A DNA stretch of 64,000 nucleotides from Chamaelirium japonicum. Its lineage: Eukaryota; Streptophyta; Magnoliopsida; Liliales; Melanthiaceae. The notes under the pieces are model-generated. The model saw nothing but the letters and a program-made list of their open reading frames with translations. It made no database searches and was not told the origin of the DNA. A program made the position numbers and the translations under genes. Shown in pieces: positions 36,901 to 45,359 of the stretch (positions within the stretch are counted from its first letter, which is position 1; each line of letters opens with the position of its first letter). Where the stretch lies: contig OX393553.1 of assembly GCA_947650365.1 (NCBI GenBank), positions 70,231,463 through 70,295,462 of the forward strand. Direction: 5' to 3'.

Positions 36901-38513
36901 ATGCTCACCATATTGGTGATTCACACTCATCACCTTGTATATACCTTGGGCTATTGCCCAAATGAGAAAGAGGCTCACCTACTCTAATATCGTTCCATGC
37001 TATCAAAGCCACTGATTGGGGCTCTTGTTCAGTCGTACATCATCGCCATCCATCTCCTACACTTTTTAGCTTTGGAACTAGAATTCATTGAGAGATATCC
37101 ACAGATCTAGGGTTTCTAGCCACACAATACCATCAGTTTCTCCGTTGCCATCTAACAGTTAGCGACAACCCTCGGGGGCCTCTGCACATCATTACTGTGG
37201 TGATTCACCATCAGCCAACCTATCATCATCATTACAGTAGTGCTCCACCATCATTTGGCCTCTCATAAGCAATTGTTCTTTCTTGGCCCTCACATTCTGC
37301 TTACAGGTGGGGCCGATTAGCCCTGGTACTGGGGTTAATGGGCCCTGCTTGCAGGTGGGGCCGTCCAGTGCCCGCGGGCCCTTCTGGCAGGTGGGGTCGG
37401 CTGACCCTGCTCTCCGGGCTAGTTTAGATCGGGCCTTTGTCTTGTGTTTGAGTCTTTTCAGGGTCTTTAGGCTTAGAAATTTTAGCCACTTTGACTATGA
37501 AAATTTTGATGTCTACAACGTTACAATCTTCTTCTTTTGCCAGAACCCTAGAATCTATAGAATACATGAACATAAATACAAAATATTGAAAACAATAGAA
37601 GGAATACATAGCTAGGTAAGAGACATAAATTTATTTAATCTCAGGTTCCTATGAGTTAGTATTCATCCCTAAATAAGTTACAAGAATAATGTCCTAAGAT
37701 TACATAGAAGAGGGTTGTAAGTTCGAACATTAAGTTTTTCTATATAGTTATTCAATAGCCCTTTTGTTGAATTTTTTGCTCTTTTTCCTTCTATTCTCTT
37801 ATGATACTAGCTTATTGAGTAGATCAATCTCTATTGGATCTACGTATGGTCCGATTTTTCCTACTGGAAAATCTGTTAAGGAGTTGATCATGTTGTTTTA
37901 CTTCGCTTTGGTTTATTTGTATGGAGATCTTTGAAAGATAACTATGACGCATGCTTGGTTTATGGGATCTAGAATTGATTATGAGACATCTTTGAAAGAT
38001 TACTTTTGCAAGTAGCATGCTTAGTTACACCAAGTGCAACCCTAAGACAGCCCATATTCAAGAATTTCTCGTACAATCATACGACAACCAACTCGCCGCT
38101 CATCTGAGCTAGGCACTTCGTAGAACACTTGCAAGGCATGAACAAACGGACTCGTTAAAGTGTAATCGAGCAAGAGGAGGACATAGAGGCACCTGAACAA
38201 TGGAGGGCTTGTGGAGGGAAACGTTGGAGAGCGCACGGGAGATACGGTCGGAGATACCCAGGGAGTTCCAGGTGACGCCTTCCTCCGCTAAGAAGCAGCC
38301 ATCGCCGTTCCCTGCAGGGCCTTCTCCGACGGCCTCCGCCGCCGTGCCGAGGGCCCTGGCCCTCGCATGGGATCTCAGGAGGGGCCTCGCCGGAGAGATA
38401 TGGTGGCACGTTCGGCGAGATGGGAGGAGCAACGGGCGGAGGAGCTGGAGCGAGGAGTAGGAGGGTGTGCGGAAATGGGAGAGGAGCAGAGCATAGCGGA
38501 GATTGTGCATCAT
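21922..38513 (-). CDS. RH22: Plastid DEAD-box ATP-dependent RNA helicase RH22, complete, 573 aa
   Basis: Seven minus-strand exons: 38513-38193, 35793-35506, 35289-35167, 30041-29599, 23690-23381, 22541-22389 and 22005-21922 (TAG). They total 1722 nt, in frame, with GT/AG borders. The Arg/Ser/Leu-rich, acid-free first 50 residues look like a plastid transit peptide. Motifs in order: Q motif with KPSIVQ (102-107); I AETGSGKT (124-131); TPAAL in place of TPGRL (216-220); II DEAD (247-250); an acidic insert (about 280-325); III AAT (356-358); IV TMVFTNT (425-431); V CTDAAARGLD (477-486); VI HRVGRTGRAG (507-516). The basic tail reads FSRKRSFRNKLKKKG. The length fits Arabidopsis RH22 (about 580 aa), which acts in plastid 50S assembly and 23S-4.5S rRNA maturation. 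Introns of 2.4, 5.1 and 5.9 kb are TE-filled. The donor of exon 5 is duplicated. Confidence 0.94.
22080..22263. mobile_element. Word-palindrome MITE, ACTCGG/CCGAGT type, 8-bp TSD
   Basis: A 184-bp element between perfect duplications CTCTCAAC (22072-22079, 22264-22271). The ends are TAGTGTTCAAAAACTCG and GAGTTTTAAAACAGTG. The body repeats ACTCGG, GACTCGGCCGAG and GTCGAGTC words. It sits in RH22 intron 6. Confidence 0.9.
23326..23407 (-). repeat. 41-bp tandem duplication of the RH22 exon 5 end and donor
   Basis: Two adjacent 41-bp copies (23326-23366, 23367-23407) each contain ACCTGAATAACATGAGAAAC, that is, the last exon codons plus GT donor on the minus strand. Use of the gene-proximal donor (23380) keeps the frame. 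Use of the distal copy (23339) adds 41 nt with an early TGA. Confidence 0.95.
25455..26521. mobile_element. Word-palindrome element, CGAAATATCG type
   Basis: Starts AAGGTTCAAAATTTTCATTT and ends CGTGAGATTTTGTACCTT, which are inverted repeats. Both arms are rich in GAAATATTTCG, CGATATTTCG and CGAAATATCG words; the centre is unique. An 8-bp duplication is not clear. Lies in RH22 intron 4. Confidence 0.7.
26522..27958 (-). other. RH22 intron 4, unassigned part
   Basis: No gene or element recognised in this stretch of the 5.9-kb intron. Confidence 0.4.
27959..28212. mobile_element. MITE, GTTTGGATA family, copy 2
   Basis: Ends AGCCCTGTTTGGATAGG and GCATATCCAAACAGGCCCTT are inverted repeats. The interior is mirrored around CCTGGAGCCTCGATTTTGGG. 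Related to 13895-14133. Confidence 0.82.
28215..28420 (+). pseudogene. Ty3/Gypsy polyprotein fragment (protease C-terminal region)
   Basis: One frame reads KDAIWCDVKPLGIHHIILD (from 28230), then two stops, YDQKM and KDGCKIKLVPKSEP (from 28346). This matches the end of plant Gypsy aspartic proteases, whose typical pattern is WCDVxPMDxxHILLGRPWxYD followed by a KDGxKIxLxPxxE block. The conserved LGRPW is broken by stop codons, so it is dead. Nothing else of the element is recognisable nearby. Confidence 0.7.
28763..29415. repeat. 330-bp tandem duplication in RH22 intron 4
   Basis: Copies at 28763-29085 and 29093-29415 are offset by 330 bp and differ at only about six positions. Both contain ATGTACTTCATGTTTTACCC. 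The matching open frames of 99 aa in each copy are a by-product. Confidence 0.95.
30330..30600 (+). pseudogene. LINE reverse-transcriptase zinc-binding domain fragment
   Basis: Frames with stops and shifts read RFKERRCS, SAGVICVKKREG and LEHFFFICELG. This is the C-terminal zf-RVT pattern of plant L1-type LINEs (C-x2-C ... EHLFFxC). It lies in RH22 intron 3. Confidence 0.65.
30600..31125. repeat. Tandemly repeated LTR-like unit in RH22 intron 3
   Basis: A unit with GATGACAAGTATTTGTGTTG and GCTCTGACACCAAAC occurs at about 30605 and again at 30910, the second with a partial internal repeat. GCTCTGACACCA resembles a mutated initiator-tRNA primer site on the minus strand. The second copy is split by the element at 31126-32646 and continues to about 32800. 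Confidence 0.75.
31126..32646. mobile_element. Word-palindrome element, GACATTTGTC/TTTCGGT type, with nested insertion
   Basis: Starts CCAAGGTTTTAAATGTCC and ends GAAATTTGATTCCAT. Its flanks are AGTTTGAT (31118-31125) and GGTTTGAT (32647-32654), an 8-bp duplication with one mismatch. The left arm is rich in TTTTCGGT and AAATTTCG words, the right arm in CACCGACA and GACATTTGTCG. The empty site survives in the neighbouring tandem copy near 30765. Confidence 0.8.
31549..32212. mobile_element. Word-palindrome element, GGGGCTTACGCCCC type, 8-bp TSD
   Basis: Ends CAGTGTTTTAAAAAAC and CTGAAAACACTG are flanked by a perfect GTACAAAC duplication (31541-31548, 32213-32220). The outer parts repeat GCCCCGGGGC and GGGGCTTACGCCCC words; the middle is AT-rich unique DNA. 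Nested inside 31126-32646. Confidence 0.9.
33347..33936. mobile_element. Long-TIR element (about 100-bp arms) hosting a TRIM
   Basis: The left arm (AAGGGCAAATTACAAAAACG onward) and right arm (inverse, ending TTTTTGTCATTTGCCCTT) pair over about 100 bp, including CTTGATCCCTGAACTATGCTCC. Long arms fit a Mutator-like or fold-back element. A small LTR element occupies the centre. Confidence 0.75.
33559..33828 (-). mobile_element. Second TRIM, one LTR truncated
   Basis: A 142-bp LTR (33559-33700) starts TGAAGAACCCAGACCC and ends CTCAACA. A partial copy (33782-33828) shares AACCCAGACCCTT and CCGCCTCA. Only about 80 bp separate them. On the minus strand TGGTATCAGAGC (33779-33768) is the initiator-tRNA primer site, and GAGGGGGGGGG is the polypurine tract before the 3' LTR. 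No coding capacity. Confidence 0.8.
33940..35166 (-). other. RH22 intron 3, unassigned part
   Basis: AT-rich; a further GCTCTGATACCA primer-site-like motif near 34364 hints at another decayed LTR element. Confidence 0.4.
36380..37015 (+). mobile_element. Decayed LTR with degenerate primer-binding site in RH22 intron 1
   Basis: A TATATACC box (about 36948) and the junction CCATGCTATCAAAGCC (about 36996-37011) resemble a Copia LTR end followed by TGGTATCAGAGCC. Left limit uncertain; no coding part found. Confidence 0.4.
37300..37420. repeat. Three spaced CAGGTGGGGCCG repeats
   Basis: CAGGTGGGGYCG occurs three times within about 100 bp, each time beside GGGCCC or a similar GC-rich word, in an otherwise AT-rich intron. 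Confidence 0.6.
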
Positions 38514-38970
38514 GTCCAGGTCCGCACCGTCGGTTCGAATCCTGAGGGGGGGACCGTCTAAACAAACAAAAATGGGCTCCGCCCGCGGCTAGGCCAAATT
38601 GGGGACTCATCTGCAATATGTTGGGTTGGGGCCGCTGGGCTTTTGGAGAGAGTGTTGTGTGAAAACGTTCTTCCTTTTTTTTTTTTTTTATTATGCAAGC
38701 AAATCTATGTAACAAGATAGGGTGGTTTTTGATAACTATAACAAAATAATTACGACAAGTTGATTAGAAAAAAATAAACAAACTGACTAGACAAAACAAA
38801 TGAAATAAATCTGGCGTTCGTTTAAAAATCTGACCGATTCTCTTTTTTTGCTATAATAAAAAAAAAAGAGGGGGGATGAGAGAAAACTTTCCATTAAAAG
38901 TTTGACATCTATATAATACGGAAGGATTTTGTGGGGGGTACAAACAACGGTTGTGATTATCGCTCTCTAA
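38514..38970 (-). promoter_or_regulatory. RH22 upstream region
   Basis: Sequence immediately 5' of the RH22 start. GGTTCGAATCCTG near 38530 resembles a tRNA B box but no tRNA can be folded. No TATA box is obvious. Confidence 0.35.
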
Positions 38971-38979
38971 CCCACTCTC

Positions 38980-39440
38980 AACAACACGATGCACCCAGCC
39001 CCCTCCCCTTCGCACGCCCCGTCGCTTTCTAACCCATTCTCAATCACACGATCCACCCAGCCCCCTCCCCTTCGCACGCTCCCTCCTCTTCCCTCATCCG
39101 CGGATCTGATTGTTGATTGCCCCCAGCCCCCTCCCTTTTGCGCACCCCTCCTCTTCCCTTATCCGCTGATCCCGCGGATCTGATACGATCCACCCAACCC
39201 CCTCCCCTTCGCACGCCCCCTCCTCTTCCCTCATCCGCGGATCCCGCGGATCTGATTGTTGATCGACCCCAGCCCCCCTCCCCTTCGCGTGCCCCCTCAT
39301 CTTCCCTCATCCGCGGATCTCGCGGATCTGATTACTAATCGCCCCCTTCCACAGCCCTTTCCTCGTGTCCCCTCCCCTCTGAAATCTGATTGCTGATTGC
39401 CCCCCTCCGCGCCCCTTTTCTCGTGCCCCCTCCCCTTTGA
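38980..39440. repeat. C-rich minisatellite, unit about 60 bp
   Basis: Irregular tandem copies of a unit with CCCCCTCCCCTTCGCACGCC, CTCTTCCCTCATCCGCGGAT and TCTGATTGTTGAT. The open frames across it on both strands are by-products. Confidence 0.85.
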
Positions 39441-39715
39441 TCATCCCCCTCCGCACCCCTCTCATCTTCCCCTCCATTAATCGCGCGCCAATTCAGCTAT
39501 CACCCCACTCCGCACCCCTTTCCTCTTCCCCTCAATCCTGCTAAAAATCCTCCCAAATTCCACCACACTGAAATCCCTGCCATTCTAGCTGATCATGTCA
39601 ATCCCTTTGAAATATTCCTTTAAATTCTCTTTGATATCTCCCTCTAATATCCCTTCAAAAAAAACACAGCCAACATCCAAATTTTCCCCACCTAAACTCT
39701 GGCCTTTAGGTTGGT

Positions 39716-39718
<3 letters not shown>

Positions 39719-39748
<30 letters not shown>
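39719..39748. repeat. (GA)15 microsatellite
   Basis: Uninterrupted GA run. Confidence 0.95.
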
Positions 39749-39752
<4 letters not shown>

Positions 39753-39779
39753 GCAACCATCAACGTCGAGGAGGATCTG

Positions 39780-40210
39780 ATCATCTCTTAACAATAGATG
39801 ATTCATCTTGCATTTTTTTTTTTTTGCAATTCATCCGATGGCTTTTTCGTTTTTTGCAATTCATCTGGTGGGTGTTTTTTTTATTAGTAGTACTCAACAG
39901 CAGGTGATTCATCCTACATTTTTTTTTTGTAATTCATCTGGTAGTTTTTTTTTTTAATTCATCCAGTGGTTTTTTTTTTTTCATTAGCAGTACTCAACAA
40001 CAGGTGATTCATTTTGTAATTTTTTTTTTTGCAATTCATCCGGTGGTTTCTTTTTCCATTAGCAATACTCAACATTAGGTGATTCATCCTGCATTTCATC
40101 CGGTGGTTTTTTTTTATTAGCGGTACTTAACACCATGTGTTTCTTTTTTTTTTAGCAATTCAACTGGTGGTTTTTTTTTCTTTTTGCAATTCATCTGGTG
40201 GATTTTTTTT
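39780..40210. repeat. T-rich minisatellite
   Basis: Five or six degenerate copies of a unit with GCAATTCATCCGGTGG, a T run, ATTAGCAGTACTCAACA and GGTGATTCATCCTGCAT. Confidence 0.85.
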
Positions 40211-40466
40211 TTTCATACTCTTTTTTTTAGTTTGAAGGTTGTCCTACTTTCATTTGAAAACCTGATATTTTTTTGATGCTTCTCGGATAAAAAATCTAAT
40301 ACTTCTCGGATGTCATAACCTTATGCTTTTCAGATTAGATTTGTGTTTCATTTAAGTGGATCTTCAAATAAGAAAAGGCATCCGATTTTGATATCGGATT
40401 TTTAAAAAAATTATTGCTTATCGGATGTCAAAACATGATGCTTCTCAGATGTCAAAACCTTACTTA

Positions 40467-40709
40467 GGGGTCGTTTGGTTACCGTGCAAATGATGTGCAT
40501 ACATTTGCTTACACATGTGACACGTGCAATTAAAATTTCATGTGTTTAGGTAAAATTTTATTTGAATAGTTTTGTGTGCAAAAAATGTACAAATTAAGCA
40601 AGTGTGCATCTAATTACACACATCACGTCACATTAACCAAACAACCCTAGTCTGTTTGCACATGTGTTTTCAGAATCACAGACTAAAAACACAGGAACCA
40701 AACAACCCC
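40467..40709. mobile_element. MITE with TTA target duplication (PIF/Harbinger-like)
   Basis: Ends GGGGTCGTTTGGTTACC and GGAACCAAACAACCCC are inverted repeats flanked by TTA on both sides. A 3-bp TWA duplication is typical of PIF/Harbinger MITEs. Confidence 0.8.
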
Positions 40710-40712
40710 TTA

Positions 40713-42770
40713 ATGTTCAAAACTTGATGCCTTTTAGCACACTAAAGAATCTATAAATTAATTCTTGGTATTAGCTTCACCATCACTTCTACCGTACTTT
40801 AACAATATCTCCTTTGTAGATCCCAATTTTCATTCTTGGTATTACTATTGATCATCTTTGTAGCCGTTTTGGTATTATCATACTATAAAAAATATTTTTG
40901 TTATTGAACATTTTCTACTTATATACGATAAAAGCACCGCCTCAAATGTTGCATGGTTTTGTTATGGAATATTTTATGACATGAGTATGATACGTATTGC
41001 GCATACATAATCTATACATCGTTATCATAAATTTGATATTATATTTTTTTTCTTAGTTCAAACTATTATATTTTGTGAATAATTTGACTTATAACATAAC
41101 TCATTCAATTTTCAGTCTGGGGATAAGTATGTACAATATATTCCTGAGTTAGAGACTGGTGTGTGGAGACAGTGGCCCATCGTCTCATACCCACACTACG
41201 TCTCCTGAAAGATATTGCTGCTTAGCAGTGATACTAACGGTGTTTTTTAAAATATACGAATGAACACATTTAGAATATTTTGATACGTACAAAGAACGTT
41301 GAATCGCATCGAAACTGAACGTATGTGTAGATTTATATATATTGTTAAAGATATTTATTAGTATAAATTTTGTATAGTACTTATAGTAGTTTTTACAGGG
41401 AAGATGGTCGTGATAGCCCGCTGACAGTATTTAGAGAGAGTACGATTGCATACTGCAGCAAGGTGGCGACAACTAGAGGCTACCGAGGCTAATAGATTAT
41501 TGTTTGCAGAAGTGACACGACTGCAAGCTGAGGAAAATCGGCATTACTACTAGGTTGCCGAGGTTGCATGGAGGCACCATTGAAAACATCCGCCTCCATG
41601 GTTGAGAGAGAGAAAGAGAACGAGAGAGAGAGAGAGAGTTGGTATTCCATATTTCAATTAAATCAACTTCCTGTTTGATATTGGATTTTCATGCATGTTT
41701 GATATCTTGTTCAGAACTTTAGCATAGTAGCCCATTTCTCTTTTTATTGTCCTAACTCATTAACATAATATAATGAATCAGTTGCTCATGTTCTTTTGAG
41801 TTATAATCTTTGATATTTTAATGGTTGGTGGGCCCAGTGGATGGGTCTTTTTTATTAGTATATTGGATTTGTTACTCTCTGAGTTCAGGTTTAGGTAAGA
41901 AACAAGATGATGTATTTATTTTGGCTGTCATCCATCTTAGTATGTTGCTCATTTGAGCATGCCCCCTGACAAATGTGGACGTTTACGTCGAATGTAGACT
42001 CCCCCGTCGAACGTGGGCGCCTGCACAAATTGTTGCCATCCTCGAAATATAATATTACCTCCCTCAAAATATTATCATCACATTTAAATTATTATTGCCA
42101 CTCTTAAAATATTGCCTCCTCCCTCAAAATTTTGTCACGCCCTCGATTTTTTTTTTTTTTTTTGCTATCGTCGAAATCTATTGTGTGCCGATAAGCACGG
42201 GCTAGTGGTAAACATCTCGAAGAGGATGGCTGTGATGGATCAGGGAGAGAGGAAGTGTAAGATTTGTAGTTCTTATTAAGAAAGAGACCAAATTGAAAAA
42301 AGAGAGAGAAAGAAGTGAAGAAAAGATCCCTGAAATCAATTATCATCCCATATAATCAAAGCTCGTGAGATCATGTCCATGCAAAATTTATATCACAGCC
42401 ATCCCTTACAATAGTCCCCCATCGGTGAATCGCACCAATCCCCAAACATTCACCCAAATCTGGCATGTCTATAATCCCAAATCAAAATCACCCCTAATCT
42501 AGACTCCTCTTCTGGCATGAAAACCCTTAAATGGTCCCAATTCCTCTCCATTCAATCCTCTTCCGACATGAAAACCCTTAAATGGTCCCAATTCCTCTTC
42601 ATTCAATCACATTCATGATTCATCATAAATCCTTCAACCGCACTCAATATGCAGAAGCGAAGAGCTGAACGCACAACACCTCCTCCATTCATAGGGCAAT
42701 GTATGAAATGGGGGTAGGGCAAAGATATTTGGGGTCATCAGAGTAGATGGAGGGGGGAGGAGAAGAACCA
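40713..42770. other. Intergenic DNA with one possible coding remnant
   Basis: The frame ending at TAG near 41554 reads RVRLHTAARWRQLEATEANR and then LLFAEVTRLQAEENRHYY, a plausible coiled coil preceded by an AG acceptor-like site. It matches no family I know, has no start, and may be a captured exon fragment. Nothing else is recognised in this stretch. Confidence 0.3.
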
Positions 42771-42772
42771 TA

Positions 42773-43132
42773 AGGGTCTGTTCTTTTAGTTTCCTAGGAA
42801 ATAAAATAAAGAAAATAATTTATGCAGAAATTCATTTCTGCATAAATTCTTTTCGTGTCGTTTAATTTTCTTTGTTCTTTTAGCAGGAAAATAAAAGAAA
42901 AAAATCAAACACAGTGGAAATCATTTTTTTTTTAAGTAGGGAAATGAAGGGAAAGAGAATTAATGCAGATTTAGTAGGAAAATAATTTCCTTCCTAGTCG
43001 TGGAAATACATTCACTCAAAAATCCTCTTTTCACGATTAGATCGGCAAAAGAATGTCGAAAATTTGGATGGAAATCCAATTTCGTTCATTAATATGTTTT
43101 CGTGATTATTTTCTCGCATAAGAACATACCCT
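42773..43132. mobile_element. MITE, AGGGTCTGTTCTTTTAG type
   Basis: Ends AGGGTCTGTTCTTTTA and GCATAAGAACATACCCT are inverted repeats; the AT-rich interior is partly palindromic around TTTATGCAGAAATTCATTTC. Confidence 0.7.
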
Positions 43133-43140
43133 AATAAGAA

Positions 43141-44184
43141 GGAAAATTTTATTCATACCCCAAAAATCTGTAATTAGCCCCCGTCTCCCTATCGTTTCTC
43201 AACAACTTACTCAACAATCCTTTAATACCAACAATGCCCTTTTTTTTTTTTTGTACCCCAAACCCCAAAGCCCTTACTCAAGAGTCTTTTGTACCCCCAA
43301 CCCATCCCAAGGTTTGTTTAAACTTAGCCCAAGCCCAACCCGTCGGGTTGGCCGGGTTGTGCGGGGTGGGTTCGGGTTAACCCGCCCAAAGTTGGGTTGG
43401 GTTCGGGTTGGCTCGCCCAAGTTGCAGCTAGGGGTGGCAATGGGTCGAGTCGTGTCGTGTCTAGTTTAGTGTCGTGTCCAAAACTCCTAGACCCAGACCC
43501 GACCCATTTAACTAATCGTGTCTAGATCCTAAACCCGTACCCGACTCGCTAATAAACGGGTAGACACGATAAGACCCAGTAATACCTGTTTATCATCCGG
43601 ATCTATTCAGTTGACCCGATCCGACCCAATCCAACTCGACCCGACCTGATCCGAAAGACCCGCTGGTATTATATATTATAGTATCGGATTGCTGGTGGAC
43701 TCGACCCGACACAACCCGTTGAATACTAAACAGGTCTTCCTGGGTCTATCGTGTCCAGACCCTAAACTCGGACCCGGCCCGTTTATTAAACGGGTCTATC
43801 GTGTCGACCTGTTTACAACCCGAACCCGTTTAGTCCTGACCCAGACCCGCTAACTTTGTGTCGAGTCCTGTCGGGTCCGAAATTGCCAACCCTAGTTGCA
43901 GCCCTACCTGTGCCTTCAAGTACCAGCCAACGGCATGGGTTTTATTTAAAAGTGGGGTGTATTCAAGAGTGCATATAATTGGAGTATATTTAAGGGGTAT
44001 GTGTTTGATTGGGGTATAATCAAGTTGGGGCGGGCCATTTAACTGGGGTGTATTGATGGTGGGGTGTAAGGGGTAAGGGTATTTTTGGGACAGGAATGGG
44101 GTATGAAAAACAAAATGGGGTGTGTTCAAATTTGTTGGAAATGGGGGCTAAGTACTGATTTTTGGGGTATGAATAAAATTTCCC
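43141..44184. mobile_element. TIR element, 8-bp TSD, hosting a family B word element
   Basis: Ends GGAAAATTTTATTCATACCC and GGGTATGAATAAAATTTCCC extend to about 40 bp of inverted repeat. A perfect duplication AATAAGAA flanks it (43133-43140, 44185-44192). It contains a separate insertion at 43429-43894. Confidence 0.88.
43429..43894. mobile_element. Word-palindrome MITE, GACACGAT/ACCCG type (family B), 8-bp TSD
   Basis: Starts TAGGGGTGGCAATGGG and ends ATTGCCAACCCTA. Flanks GTTGCAGC are duplicated (43421-43428, 43895-43902). Shares GTATCGGAT and TCGTGTC words with the copy at 54784. Confidence 0.9.
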
Positions 44185-44247
44185 AATAAGAAACCGGATA
44201 TGTGAAATAATTTTGGGGTATACATAAAATCATAATTTTACTCGAAA

Positions 44248-44885
44248 AAATTTTCAGCACATCCTGCGTACGCTATAAGGGTTGCCAAGAGCCTATGAGC
44301 ACGCTAGGTACTGGCAATCCTTGACCCGACCCGAACCCGACCCGAAGTTAGCGGGTTTGGGTTTGGCCTAAGCGAGTTTGGGTCATAAACGGGTTGACCC
44401 AATTGACCCGTTTATTTAATGGGTCGGGTTCGGGTTTATACTTATAACCCGATTGACCCGACTTGATCCGTTTACCAAATGGGTTGTGTCAACCCGACCC
44501 AACCCGGCCCAATCCAACCGTCTTGATCCAACCCGACAGATTTACATGGGGTTCTGTTGACCCAACCCGAGCCAACCCGACCCGACACGCCCCAACCTAT
44601 TTAGTAAACGGGCTAAACGGGTCGGGTCGGGTCAACCCGTTTGTTAGACGGGTCGGGTTTGGGTTTAAGTTTTTGACCCGTTTATTAAACGGGTCGGGTT
44701 CGGATTGGGTGTTTTGCTCTTATACCTATGTCTCAACCCGACCCGACCCGACCCATTGCCACCCCTAACGCTAAGTGCAAGGGTCTACTTACCCCCATGT
44801 GCTGGAGCCTGCTACGGTGCTACCCGATCTCTTGAATCGCAGCGGGCCCCGAGGTTGTAGCGTACGCAGGATGTGCTGAAAATTT
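44248..44885. mobile_element. 31-bp-TIR element abutting the SDH7 leader, hosting a family A word element
   Basis: The left end AAATTTTCAGCACATCCTGC is repeated inverted at the right end, continuing through GTACGCTAYAA, so the terminal repeats are about 31 bp with one mismatch. The right end is 126 bp before the SDH7 start codon. Confidence 0.88.
44309..44767. mobile_element. Word-palindrome MITE, family A, reversed copy
   Basis: Ends TACTGGCAATCCTTGACCC and CATTGCCACCCCTA lie between ACGCTAGG (44301-44308) and ACGCTAAG (44768-44775), an 8-bp duplication with one mismatch. The body is ACCCG/CGGGT words. Confidence 0.88.
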
Positions 44886-45011
44886 CCCCCCTTTTCCTCC
44901 GCTCCTCACCCCTCTTCCGGAGCCTCTCCCACCGTGCGCCGCTGCAATCGACCAACACCCCCGCCTGGCCTGTGCCCTTTGGTGTGCCTCCCTCCTCGGA
45001 GCTGCTTCAGA

Positions 45012-45279
45012 ATGACGGCGGCGGCGCCGCTCGCAAAATCCACGCTCTTCTCCAGCTTCAGCCACCGATTCCAGGTCATCCATTCTCTCTCTACCCGCCC
45101 CTCTTCTTCTCTCTCAGATCAGATCACCATATCAAATCAGATGAATCCCCGTCTCCTCCATCCCTCATCTCTGCTAATTCTCCTCTGTAGCAGCAGCAGT
45201 ATGAAAAGTCGCCGCTACATCACCCCCGCCGTGGGTACCATATCGATCTCGGAGCACGCGAGAAGGCGGTGAGCATTCA

Positions 45280-45359
<80 letters not shown>

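Noticed and set aside
38505-38560. tRNA-like B box GGTTCGAATCCTG
   Set aside because: No A box or cloverleaf can be drawn; it lies at the RH22 5' end.
39044-39338. Open frames of 60-90 aa on both strands
   Set aside because: Produced by the C-rich minisatellite.
39780-40210. CRISPR-like spaced repeats
   Set aside because: Units are degenerate and T-rich with no unique spacers, in a plant nuclear genome; a minisatellite.
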